From an uncultured Actinomycetes bacterium (GTDB taxonomy: Bacteria; Actinomycetota; Actinomycetes; Nanopelagicales; Nanopelagicaceae): a DNA stretch of 11,720 nucleotides. Each line of letters begins with the position of its first letter. Positions within the stretch are counted from its first letter, which is position 1. The notes below the pieces were generated by a model that was not told the DNA's origin, made no database searches, and was given only the letters and a program-made list of their open reading frames with translations. The stretch is from positions 1-11,720 of the forward strand of contig CAIUHB010000105.1 of the NCBI GenBank assembly GCA_903898855.1, read 5' to 3'. A program made the position numbers and the translations under genes. Positions 5,617-11,720 of this stretch are shown one piece after another.

Positions 5617-6216
5617 ATGGCTCCAGAATCGCGCGGAGTATGGCCGCTTAAGTTGCGAGAGGGCGAGCTACTTTTAGCGCCGCTGAAATACCGCCACAAG
5701 AAGATCTGGAGCGAAGTTCGCAATCGTAATCGGGAATGGCTTGATCCATGGGAGGCAACCCGCCCCCTCATTGACGGTAAACCTGACTCATTACTCGCTC
5801 TACCTTCCTACTTTCAAATGGTTCGCCATTACACCGAAGAGGCGCGCGATCTGCGCTCTATCTCGCTGGGAATCTGGATCTTTGAAAATTCACGATTGAT
5901 ATTTATCGGTCAGATAACTCTGGGCGGAATAGTCTTTGGCGCGATGCGGGGAGCCCATATCGGGTATTGGATTGATCAGAAATATGCCAACCGTGGATTA
6001 ACGACGAGGGCGGTCTCGCTCTTGGCTGATTACGGCTTTACTGAGCTGGCACTACATCGGATTGAAATAAACCTTCGACCAGAAAATGAGGCTTCGGCGA
6101 AAGTGGCCCAGAAAGCCGGTTTCATATTTGAAGGAATTCGCCATCGCTACCTTCATATCAATGGGGAGTGGCGAGATCACGCGACTTATGTTCGGGAGAA
6201 TTCCCAGATCCGCTAA
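5617..6216 (+). CDS. rimJ: RimJ-like GNAT N-acetyltransferase
   Basis: A 199-aa GNAT-fold protein of RimJ/RimL type; these acetylate the N-terminal alpha-amino group of proteins such as ribosomal S5 using acetyl-CoA. The diagnostic part is AHIGYWIDQKYANRGLTTRAV (in 113-132), where NRGLTT forms the acetyl-CoA pyrophosphate loop. It is followed by DYGFTELALHRIEINLRPEN (138-157) and the ASAKVAQKAGFIFEG block, ending with a WRDHATYVRE strand. The substrate is not known here. It lies between glp and glpR, in the order of M. tuberculosis moeA1-rimJ-Rv0996. The ATG at 5617 comes 5 bp after the glp stop without a Shine-Dalgarno, so it is probably translated by coupling from glp. A modifying role toward the division proteins would be speculation. 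Confidence 0.88.
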   Translation: MAPESRGVWPLKLREGELLLAPLKYRHKKIWSEVRNRNREWLDPWEATRPLIDGKPDSLLALPSYFQMVRHYTEEARDLRSISLGIWIFENSRLIFIGQITLGGIVFGAMRGAHIGYWIDQKYANRGLTTRAVSLLADYGFTELALHRIEINLRPENEASAKVAQKAGFIFEGIRHRYLHINGEWRDHATYVRENSQIR

Positions 6217-6306
6217 TCCATTGGAGGCAGATGTGTGCCCAATTGAATTAGGACATACCGCTCAAATCCCCACCTTTTCACGCTCGAGGATTTATCGTTA
6301 CCTTCC
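6217..6306. other. 90-bp rimJ-glpR spacer
   Basis: This is the longest same-strand gap in the window. GAGGA occurs at 6286-6290, but 16 bases before the glpR ATG is too far for an ordinary ribosome site. TATCGT at 6293-6298 is a possible -10 with an 8-nt gap to the ATG, which would leave a leader of about 2 nt. I found no tRNA, hairpin terminator or convincing -35. Confidence 0.4.
6293..6298 (+). promoter_or_regulatory. Candidate -10 upstream of glpR
   Basis: TATCGT fits TANNNT and would start transcription one or two bases before ATG 6307. It is less well placed than the hexamers at glp and pmt, and no -35 is visible at 16-19 bp. It suggests that glpR may have its own promoter in addition to read-through from glp-rimJ. 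Confidence 0.3.
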
Positions 6307-7044
6307 ATGGCCTCCGGTTTTATCTACCTCATCATCCTCGGGATGTGGGTGGCCTATTTTCTTCCGCGCTGGATCTCCTCTCACGATGATTCCTCTGGCC
6401 GAACCCAAGAGCGCTACAAGAGTGCGATGCGAACCGTTACTGATAGCGGATCGGCTACCGTGCTTGAACCAACTCAACACATGAGTCGGGAAGCACAAAT
6501 TCACCAACGTCGAATTATTTTCACTTCAATTTTTGTTTCACTAATTATTGCTTCTGCTTTAACAGCTGCTGGTTTGATCGCCGCACCAATACTTTTAATT
6601 CCAGTTTCAGGTCTTGCTATTTACATTGCACATACTCGTCGCCAGATTCGTGTTTCTCAACAGAAGGCACGACGCATCAAGGCGCTCGCAACAATTAGTC
6701 AAGCACGTGTTATCACTGAACCAATCGAGAAGATTTCACTGGCTAACCACGCCGAAAGCGTTGAGCATTGGGTTCCGCTATCAGAGCGAACAGAGTCTGC
6801 TGGCGTTGTAGTAATTCCAAAAGAGAGCCCATCATGGCAGCCAATTAGAATTCCAGCACCAACATATGTCTCAGCTCCAAAGGCAATCGTTTCGCAGCGA
6901 GTTATTGATCTAACGGTTCCTGGTAAGTGGTTAGAAGAGCAGAAGAAGCTCACCGAAGAAGCGTTACCTTCACGCGATGATCTCTTCGATCAAGTATTGG
7001 CGGAAGAGGCTGCGAAGAAGCAGGATCGCGCGGTTAACGAATAA
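6307..7044 (+). CDS. glpR: GlpR/SepX-like divisome membrane protein
   Basis: A 245-aa protein with an N-terminal membrane helix carrying WVAYFLPRWISSH (14-26), typical of the actinobacterial Rv0996/SepX/GlpR family. An Arg/Ser-rich loop, two further helices (about 69-88 and 90-109) and a long cytoplasmic tail (110-245) follow. The tail holds WQPIRIPAPTYVSAPKA (177-193) and RVIDLTVPGKWLEEQ (198-212), matching the W-P-P-TYV-AP and R-IDL-W motifs I recall from Streptomyces SepX, and ends in a charged Glu/Lys/Arg segment. SepX (Streptomyces) and GlpR (Corynebacterium) localise to septa; GlpR recruits the gephyrin-like Glp through its tail. Having glp two genes upstream supports a shared role in cytokinesis. 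The start is ATG 6307, since frames upstream offer no better codon. Its stop lies 1 bp from the stop of the convergent mannosyltransferase. Family assignment is by motif memory and synteny, not by search. Confidence 0.8.
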   Translation: MASGFIYLIILGMWVAYFLPRWISSHDDSSGRTQERYKSAMRTVTDSGSATVLEPTQHMSREAQIHQRRIIFTSIFVSLIIASALTAAGLIAAPILLIPVSGLAIYIAHTRRQIRVSQQKARRIKALATISQARVITEPIEKISLANHAESVEHWVPLSERTESAGVVVIPKESPSWQPIRIPAPTYVSAPKAIVSQRVIDLTVPGKWLEEQKKLTEEALPSRDDLFDQVLAEEAAKKQDRAVNE

Positions 7045-7045
7045 T

Positions 7046-8395
7046 TTAGATCCAGGATGGCAGCCACATATGTGCCAACCAGGATTTATAGCTAATTGAT
7101 TTGCCAATATATAACGGTAAGAAATAGATAAAGCAGAGTGCGATTATTACCAAAAGAGCAATCATTAATACTTTTCGAACTTTTAACTCCCTTTCGCTCT
7201 TGCTCCTCACGATAAGTTCGTTGAAGAAATAGGCGATGGCGAGCATGAGAAAAGGCTCAAAGGCAATGGCATAGAAGCTAAACATCGTTCGTTTTTGAAA
7301 GGCGAACCAAGGCAGATAACCAGCGCCGACCATTATGAGAATTAGTCCGCTCTTCCACTCGCGCTTTGAGAGCCAATAGCCGAAGAGCAGAACGATTGCG
7401 ATTGTTGCGCTCCACCAGAGCAGAGGCGTACCTAATCCAAGAACTTCACGCGAACATTTGGCAGCACCGCACGGCGTAGTTTCGTTGTAATAAAAACTGA
7501 CTGGTCGTCCCATCAGCAACCAACTCCATGGATTTGCCGAGTAAGGATGGGCATCGTGAAGGTTCTTATGAAAATTTAAAATTTCAGAGTGATAATGCCA
7601 AAGTGATCGAATGGGAGCTGGAATAAAACTCCAGAAACCGGAGCCATGGTTTGCCCAGGCTCGGTCGTAGCCACGGCGATTGATGAACCAGCCAGTGAAT
7701 GAAGCCAGATAAATCAGGCACGTAGTGCCGAGATATTGAAGTGCTCGCCCGGGAAGTGAATTTCGAAGCGTGCTAAGTAGTGGGCGCTTCTCTTCAAGCG
7801 CCTTATGCGAGCGATAATCTACATAGAGAACAAAGAGGAAAATTGCGATTATGTAATACAAGCCAGTCCACTTAGTGGCAGTAGCGAGGCCAAGAGATAT
7901 AGCCACTAACCAATGCTTGCTATAGAGAAGCGCTAAGAGAGCACACTGCAACCAGAAAGTTAAGAAGATATCGAGAAGTGCGCTTCGAGAGTGCACCAGG
8001 TGGAGTCCATCAAGAATAATTAATAGCGATGCGCTAATACTTACAAAGAAATTATTAAATAGTTTTCTGGCGGTGAAATACATCAAGGCAATTGATGCGC
8101 TACCAATGACGGCGGCGGAGATTCGCCAGCCAAATTCATTGAAGCCAAAGAACTTAATGCCGAGTGCAATCAGCCATTTTCCCGCTGGTGGATGGACTAC
8201 GAAATTTGGAGCGCCATTGCCATTGAGCTCCACGCCATGAAGTAGAAGCGAGTGGGCATCTTTTGCGTAATAAACCTCATCGAAGATGAATCCCTTTATC
8301 GCCGCCAAATGCCACAAGCGAAATATCAATCCCACAGCGGCTAAACCCAGAGCAGCCAGCCAATCCCGTTGATCTACCTTCTGCTCGGCCGTCAT
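7046..8395 (-). CDS. pmt: Dolichyl-phosphate-mannose-type protein O-mannosyltransferase
   Basis: A 449-aa GT39-family integral membrane enzyme, somewhat shorter than the mycobacterial Rv1002c (about 520). It transfers mannose from polyprenyl-phosphate mannose to Ser/Thr of secreted proteins during Sec export. The first outer loop contains FIFDEVYYAKDA (36-47), where D39-E40 is the catalytic acid pair. VVHPPAGKWLIALG (66-79) is the second signature and SRSALLDIFLTFW the third. Many hydrophobic helices follow, and the late GYLPWFAFQKRTMFSFYA segment is strongly typical of the bacterial enzyme. Two cysteines in NETTPCGAAKCSREV may form an outer-loop disulphide. Its position before rsmI, transcribed divergently, matches M. 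tuberculosis (Rv1002c/Rv1003). ATG 8395 has TAGGCT 6 nt upstream and no ribosome site, so it is probably leaderless. The CopC-like protein's Ser/Thr/Pro linker is a plausible substrate. Confidence 0.92.
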   Translation of the reverse strand: MTAEQKVDQRDWLAALGLAAVGLIFRLWHLAAIKGFIFDEVYYAKDAHSLLLHGVELNGNGAPNFVVHPPAGKWLIALGIKFFGFNEFGWRISAAVIGSASIALMYFTARKLFNNFFVSISASLLIILDGLHLVHSRSALLDIFLTFWLQCALLALLYSKHWLVAISLGLATATKWTGLYYIIAIFLFVLYVDYRSHKALEEKRPLLSTLRNSLPGRALQYLGTTCLIYLASFTGWFINRRGYDRAWANHGSGFWSFIPAPIRSLWHYHSEILNFHKNLHDAHPYSANPWSWLLMGRPVSFYYNETTPCGAAKCSREVLGLGTPLLWWSATIAIVLLFGYWLSKREWKSGLILIMVGAGYLPWFAFQKRTMFSFYAIAFEPFLMLAIAYFFNELIVRSKSERELKVRKVLMIALLVIIALCFIYFLPLYIGKSISYKSWLAHMWLPSWI

Positions 8396-8401
8396 GGAGT
8401 A

Positions 8402-8407
8402 AGCCTA
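8402..8407 (-). promoter_or_regulatory. Predicted leaderless -10 of pmt
   Basis: On the minus strand this reads TAGGCT (TANNNT), occupying -12 to -7 relative to the A of ATG 8395. The 32-bp gap to rsmI has no room for a separate promoter on each side, so the two must overlap. Confidence 0.45.
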
Positions 8408-8415
8408 AAGCCTGA

Positions 8416-8421
8416 GAGAAT
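8416..8421 (+). promoter_or_regulatory. GAGAAT element before rsmI
   Basis: GAGAAT stands at -12 to -7 relative to the rsmI ATG. It could be a degenerate -10 for a leaderless transcript, with A at the second and T at the last position. Alternatively its GAGA could be a weak Shine-Dalgarno with an 8-nt spacer. The same hexamer, at the same distance, precedes the acyl-CoA dehydrogenase (2946-2951). Confidence 0.3.
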
Positions 8422-8427
8422 TAGCGC

Positions 8428-9279
8428 ATGCTTCTCTTGGCCGCTGCTCCGCTAGGCAATCCGTTGGATGCCTCCGAACACCTCAAGCGCGCCATACTTG
8501 CCGCCACCCATGTTGCGGCCGAAGATTCTCGAAAATTCTCTCGGCTCTGTAAGGATCTAGGAATCGTTCATACCGCAAAAGTAATCTCCTTCTTTGAAGG
8601 AAATGAGATTGAGCGAATTGATGAGCTGGTCTCGATTTTGAAATCTGGGAGCGACTTATTAGTTATCACTGATGCTGGTTTGCCAGGAGTCAGCGATCCC
8701 GGATATCGATTAATAAGAGCGGCGCTGGAATCGAAAATTGAGATAAAAGTTATTCCCGGAGCAAGTGCAGTAACCACAGCACTTTTACTTTCTGGCGCAC
8801 CGACCGACCGCTTCTGTTTTGAGGGATTTCTACCGCGCACAGGTGGTGCCCGACTCACTACGTTAAAAAAATTGGCACGAGAAGAGCGCACCATGATCTT
8901 CTTTGAAGCGCCGCATCGCCTTCCGGAATTTCTCGCCGATGCCGTAACCGCTTTTGGCGACTTTCGCCTTGGCGCAATTTGTCGCGAAATGACAAAGACG
9001 TATGAAGAGACGATTCGTGGAACTGCCGGCGAGTTGGCACATTGGGCTGCCACACATGAAGTACTGGGTGAAATTACCGTCGTCTTTCAAGGTTTTGATC
9101 CAAGCAGCGAAAGCTATTCGCAAGCTGATTTCATTGAATTGGTACTCGCCAAAGAGAGCGCTGGCATGGCGCGCAAGGATGCAATTGCAGAAGTTGCGCA
9201 TGAAATTGGAGTTGCCAAGCGAGCGGTCTTCGATGCGATGGTGGCGAGCAAGAGCGCTGCCGTCTCAGATAAGATGTAA
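8428..9279 (+). CDS. rsmI: 16S rRNA 2'-O-methyltransferase RsmI
   Basis: A 283-aa SAM-dependent enzyme of the tetrapyrrole-methylase fold that methylates the 2'-OH of 16S rRNA C1402 in the decoding centre. The N-terminus AAPLGNPLDASEHLKRA (6-22) is a variant of the family's TPIGNLxDxTxRA. AAEDSRK (30-36) corresponds to EDTR. TDAGLPGVSDPGYRL (81-95) is the SAM-binding glycine-rich motif. IPGASAV, FEGFLPR, EAPHRLP and CREMTKTYEE complete the set, and the helical C-terminal domain (230-283) is present. The changed first motif (GNPLD instead of GNLGD) is mild and seems typical of actinobacterial members. It heads the plus-strand run rsmI-metG-tatD, with metG beginning 2 bp after its stop. The start at 8428 is set by the family N-terminus. 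Confidence 0.94.
   Translation: MLLLAAAPLGNPLDASEHLKRAILAATHVAAEDSRKFSRLCKDLGIVHTAKVISFFEGNEIERIDELVSILKSGSDLLVITDAGLPGVSDPGYRLIRAALESKIEIKVIPGASAVTTALLLSGAPTDRFCFEGFLPRTGGARLTTLKKLAREERTMIFFEAPHRLPEFLADAVTAFGDFRLGAICREMTKTYEETIRGTAGELAHWAATHEVLGEITVVFQGFDPSSESYSQADFIELVLAKESAGMARKDAIAEVAHEIGVAKRAVFDAMVASKSAAVSDKM
9270..9275 (+). promoter_or_regulatory. Candidate internal leaderless -10 for metG
   Basis: TAAGAT lies within the last codons of rsmI at -12 to -7 relative to the metG ATG. No Shine-Dalgarno precedes metG. The hexamer could therefore give metG its own leaderless transcript in addition to read-through. The coding constraint on rsmI (Asp-Lys-Met) makes chance a real alternative. Confidence 0.35.
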
Positions 9280-9281
9280 CC

Positions 9282-10841
9282 ATGGCGGCCAATAACTCTT
9301 TCTATTTGACGACACCGATCTATTACGTCAACGACGCCCCACATATTGGACATGCCTACACAACTGTCGCCGGAGATGTACTAACTCGCTGGCATCGCGC
9401 AAAAGGTGAGAACGTTTGGTTCCTTACTGGCACAGATGAGCATGGCGAAAAGGTCATGAATGCAGCCGAAAAAAATGGCGTAACTCCACAAGCCTGGTGC
9501 GACCGTTTGGTCGAAGAAGCCTGGAAGCCAGTTTGGCGCGATCTCAATATTGCAAACGATGATTTCATTCGCACCACCGAGGAGCGACATGAAGTTCGGG
9601 TTCAACGATTCTTGCAAGGGCTAAAAGATGCTGGTCATATCTACTTAGCAAAGTACGAAGGCCCATATTGCATTGGTTGTGAAGAGTTCAAACTTCCTGG
9701 TGATTTAGATGATGGAAAGTGCAAGGTCCACGGCCGACCAGTAGAAACCCTGAGCGAAGAGAATTGGTTCTTCCGCCTCTCAGCATTTGTGCCAGCCCTC
9801 ATCGAGCGTTACACGAAAAATCCTGAGGCCTGCGAGCCAACTAGCGCCCGCAATGAAGTGCTCTCATTTCTACAAGGCGAAGTTAAGGATCTCTCGATTT
9901 CGCGCTCCACATTTAATTGGGGTATTCCAGTTCCGTGGGATACCGATCAAGTTATTTATGTCTGGTTCGATGCGCTTTTGAACTATGCCACTGCAGTCGG
10001 GTTAGGCGATGAACCAACTTCTGACGGTGGTAAGAAGTTTGCGCAATATTGGCCAGCAAATGTGCACCTAGTTGGAAAAGATATTTTGCGATTCCATGCC
10101 GTCATATGGCCAGCAATGCTTATGGCTGCCGGACTTCCCGTTCCAGAAAAAATCTTTGCCCACGGGTGGCTCTTAGTTGGTGGCGAGAAGATGAGTAAGT
10201 CCAAGCTCACCGGTATCGCTCCCAAGGACATTACCGATCACTTTGGCGTCGATGCATTTCGTTATTACTTCTTGCGTGCAATTCCCTTTGGCACCGATGG
10301 TTCTTTCTCATGGGAAGATATGGGCGCGCGCTACACCAGCGAGCTTGCAAATGATTTCGGCAACTTGGCCTCACGCATTATTGCCATGATTGAGAAGTAC
10401 TGTGGTGGAACTGTTCCATCAGTAACTCATGATGTCGGACTAGAAAAAGCACTTACCGAAGCAGTAACAGCCGCCGATAAGGCGATCCTTGCCCTTGATT
10501 TCCAAGGCGGAATCGGTGCCATTATGGAATTTTGCAAGCGAGTAAATGGATATGTAACCGAGAAAGAGCCATGGGCGATTGCGAAAGATGAATCTCGCAC
10601 CGCAGAATTAATGGAAGTTCTCTACAACACCATTGAAGCGGTTCGCGCACTTGCAGTACTACTTCACCCAGTAATGCCAGCCACAACTGAAATTCTCTGG
10701 CAGAGCATCGGCGCCGAATCCACTATCGGCCCAATCGCTGATCAGCGAATCTCTCAGGTTGCCGACTGGGGTCAACTTCCTGAGGGAAGCGTTGTGACTA
10801 AGGGAGCAGTTCTCTTCCCACGCCTCGAGGAGGCTAAGTAG
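9282..10841 (+). CDS. metG: Methionyl-tRNA synthetase
   Basis: A 519-aa class I aminoacyl-tRNA synthetase that charges initiator and elongator tRNA-Met. Signature 1 is PHIGHAYTTVAGD (20-32, HIGH at 21-24). The connective peptide has a single zinc knuckle made from C130, C133, C147 and H150, as in the Thermus-like MetRS2 type. GEKMSKSKLTG (301-311) is the KMSKS loop. The anticodon-binding helical bundle includes NDFGNLASRI (357-366) and GYVTEKEPWAIAK (423-435). The protein stops at ordinary core length, with no C-terminal EMAP-like tRNA-binding domain. The start is fixed by the conserved N-terminus (SFYLTTPIYYVN). It lies 2 bp after rsmI and 3 bp before tatD, in the usual actinobacterial neighbourhood. 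Confidence 0.97.
   Translation: MAANNSFYLTTPIYYVNDAPHIGHAYTTVAGDVLTRWHRAKGENVWFLTGTDEHGEKVMNAAEKNGVTPQAWCDRLVEEAWKPVWRDLNIANDDFIRTTEERHEVRVQRFLQGLKDAGHIYLAKYEGPYCIGCEEFKLPGDLDDGKCKVHGRPVETLSEENWFFRLSAFVPALIERYTKNPEACEPTSARNEVLSFLQGEVKDLSISRSTFNWGIPVPWDTDQVIYVWFDALLNYATAVGLGDEPTSDGGKKFAQYWPANVHLVGKDILRFHAVIWPAMLMAAGLPVPEKIFAHGWLLVGGEKMSKSKLTGIAPKDITDHFGVDAFRYYFLRAIPFGTDGSFSWEDMGARYTSELANDFGNLASRIIAMIEKYCGGTVPSVTHDVGLEKALTEAVTAADKAILALDFQGGIGAIMEFCKRVNGYVTEKEPWAIAKDESRTAELMEVLYNTIEAVRALAVLLHPVMPATTEILWQSIGAESTIGPIADQRISQVADWGQLPEGSVVTKGAVLFPRLEEAK
10827..10833 (+). promoter_or_regulatory. Strong Shine-Dalgarno for tatD
   Basis: GAGGAGG lies inside the last codons of metG, 11 nt before the ATG at 10845. 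It is the strongest ribosome site in the window and contrasts with the many starts that have none. It shows that internal operon genes can use leadered initiation here. Confidence 0.7.
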
Positions 10842-10844
10842 TTA

Positions 10845-11702
10845 ATGGCAGATCGCCACAATCGGGATATAGATCGCCAGCCCGGACCACTTCCAGAACC
10901 ACTTGCAGTTTCAACAGTTGACGCACACGCTCACTTAGAAATAGTCACGAATACCGCACCGGATTCTCCCGAAGTTGCACAAGTAATTGCCGATGCTAAA
11001 TCAGTCGGAGTAGATCGAATCGTTCAGGTGGGTTACTCGGCTGAACAATCTCAATGGTGTGTGGCACTTGCCGAAAAGTATCCCGGAACCGTTCTTGCCG
11101 CTGTTGCACTTCATCCTAATGAAGCGCCGGTGGTTGCCGATTTAGAGGCGGATTTAGCAATCATTGAATCCCTTGCAACTCATCCTCGGGTTCGAGCAAT
11201 TGGTGAGACTGGTCTGGATTTTTTCCGCACCGAGGAAGCCCTTCGCGATAAACAGATCTACTCATTTAAGCGCCATATTGAATTAGCAAAACGTGTTGAT
11301 AAGGCGCTGGTCATTCATGACCGCGATGCTCACCGTGCCGTGCTAGATACCTTGTTGGAAGTTGGGGCACCTACCAAAACAATCTTCCACTGCTACTCCG
11401 GTGATGCCGAAATGGCTCGCGAATGTATCGATGCTGGTTATGTGCTCTCCTTTGCTGGCACCGTTACTTTTAAAAATGCACCTGCACTTCGGGAAGCGGT
11501 AAAACTCGTACCTCCAACCCAACTTTTAGTCGAGACTGATTCACCATTCTTAGCTCCGGTACCAAATCGCGGCTCGCTCAATACTCCGGCCCAAATCCCA
11601 ACAATTCTGAGATTTATCGCAGCCGAGCGCAATGAAGATGTTAACTATTTGGCAGAAGTTGTATCAAACAATGCCGAACGTTTATTTGGATCCTTTAACT
11701 AA
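10845..11702 (+). CDS. tatD: TatD-family metal-dependent DNase
   Basis: A 285-aa TIM-barrel metallohydrolase of the TatD family (3'-5' exonuclease activity on DNA in characterised members; suggested roles in DNA repair and quality control). Metal ligands are all present: DAHAHLE (26-32, H28 and H30), GETGLDFF (120-127, E121), LVIHDRDAH (155-163, H158), FHCYSGD (181-187, H182) and VETDSPFLAP (229-238, D232). The N-terminus has about 20 extra residues ending PGPLPEPL, a feature of actinobacterial members. The GAGGAGG site places the start at ATG 10845. It is the third gene of the rsmI-metG-tatD run and overlaps the next start codon by one base (TAATG). In M. tuberculosis the rpf gene rpfB lies between tatD and ksgA; it is not present here. 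Confidence 0.95.
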   Translation: MADRHNRDIDRQPGPLPEPLAVSTVDAHAHLEIVTNTAPDSPEVAQVIADAKSVGVDRIVQVGYSAEQSQWCVALAEKYPGTVLAAVALHPNEAPVVADLEADLAIIESLATHPRVRAIGETGLDFFRTEEALRDKQIYSFKRHIELAKRVDKALVIHDRDAHRAVLDTLLEVGAPTKTIFHCYSGDAEMARECIDAGYVLSFAGTVTFKNAPALREAVKLVPPTQLLVETDSPFLAPVPNRGSLNTPAQIPTILRFIAAERNEDVNYLAEVVSNNAERLFGSFN

Positions 11703-11720
11703 TGTCAGCTCCCGGCCTAC
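11702..11720 (+). CDS. Start of probable rsmA (ksgA), partial
   Basis: An ATG at 11702 shares its A with the tatD TAA stop and opens MSAPGL before the window ends. Only six codons are visible, so the identity rests on synteny: in Actinobacteria the gene after tatD (or after rpfB) is usually rsmA/ksgA, the 16S rRNA A1518/A1519 dimethyltransferase. Its actinobacterial N-terminus commonly has a similar MS-x-GLLGPA-like opening. The one-base overlap implies coupled translation with tatD. Confidence 0.45.

Noticed and set aside
6217..6306. tRNA or small RNA in the rimJ-glpR spacer
   Set aside because: No cloverleaf arms, no GTTCNANNC-type T-loop and no stable stem were found by eye.
6086..6484. 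Plus-strand frame bridging rimJ and glpR
   Set aside because: It is out of frame with the conserved acetyltransferase end and with the glpR membrane start; its product has no domain pattern.
7034..7050. Terminator between glpR and pmt
   Set aside because: GTTAAC and the AT-rich junction do not form a GC stem followed by a T-tract on either strand.
8568..9201. Several minus-strand frames opposite rsmI
   Set aside because: They mirror a fully conserved RsmI coding sequence; compositions are typical of antisense shadow frames.
1..11720. CRISPR array, insertion sequence, prophage or toxin-antitoxin pair
   Set aside because: There are no spaced repeats, transposase or integrase motifs, terminal inverted repeats or paired small toxin genes; content is syntenic housekeeping DNA.

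Overview
The window looks like a gene-dense piece of chromosome from a low-to-medium G+C, genome-streamlined actinobacterium. The best guess is a freshwater acI / Nanopelagicales-type organism ('Ca. Planktophila'-like), but no marker gene here proves that. Three things support it: an actinobacterial gene neighbourhood, near-exclusive use of TAA stops with base composition around half G+C by eye, and intergenic gaps of a few bases. From memory, the order 5-FTHF cyclo-ligase / MoeA-like / RimJ-like / small membrane protein / protein mannosyltransferase / RsmI / MetRS / TatD / (RsmA) matches Mycobacterium tuberculosis Rv0992c-Rv0994-Rv0995-Rv0996-Rv1002c-Rv1003-Rv1007c-Rv1008c-Rv1010. An FmdB-type protein (Rv0991c, Ruc) lies just upstream there as well.

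Layout. Positions 1-240 hold an AT-rich leader and a previously uncalled 53-aa ORF. At 240-473 (minus) is a zinc-ribbon FmdB/Ruc-like protein, divergent from a plus-strand cluster at 493-4097: a CopC-like membrane-anchored protein, a CopD-CtaG fusion and an acyl-CoA dehydrogenase. At 4094-4648 (minus) is 5-formyltetrahydrofolate cyclo-ligase, whose stop codon overlaps that of the dehydrogenase. The plus-strand block 4682-7044 carries a shortened MoeA/gephyrin-like protein (Glp), a RimJ-like acetyltransferase and a GlpR/SepX-like membrane protein. It meets a minus-strand protein O-mannosyltransferase (7046-8395) tail to tail. The plus-strand run 8428-11720 encodes rsmI, metG, tatD and the first codons of a probable rsmA.

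How the genes work together. Most of the window is housekeeping: one-carbon metabolism, rRNA modification, tRNA charging, nuclease, protein glycosylation and oxidase assembly. Two parts stand out. First, glp-rimJ-glpR corresponds to the recently described actinobacterial gephyrin-like/receptor cell-division pair. Here the gephyrin-like partner has lost MoeA domain II and several signature active-site motifs, which suggests a dedicated structural protein rather than a molybdenum-cofactor enzyme. Second, the CopC-like protein has no histidine, cysteine or other recognisable copper-site motif, although it sits next to CopD-CtaG.

Expression architecture is also unusual. All three divergent gene pairs are separated by only 19-33 bp. 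At most of those starts, and at metG, a TANNNT hexamer lies 6-8 nt upstream of the start codon. That spacing predicts leaderless mRNAs from interlocked or shared promoters. I saw no tRNA, rRNA, CRISPR array, insertion sequence or convincing intrinsic terminator.
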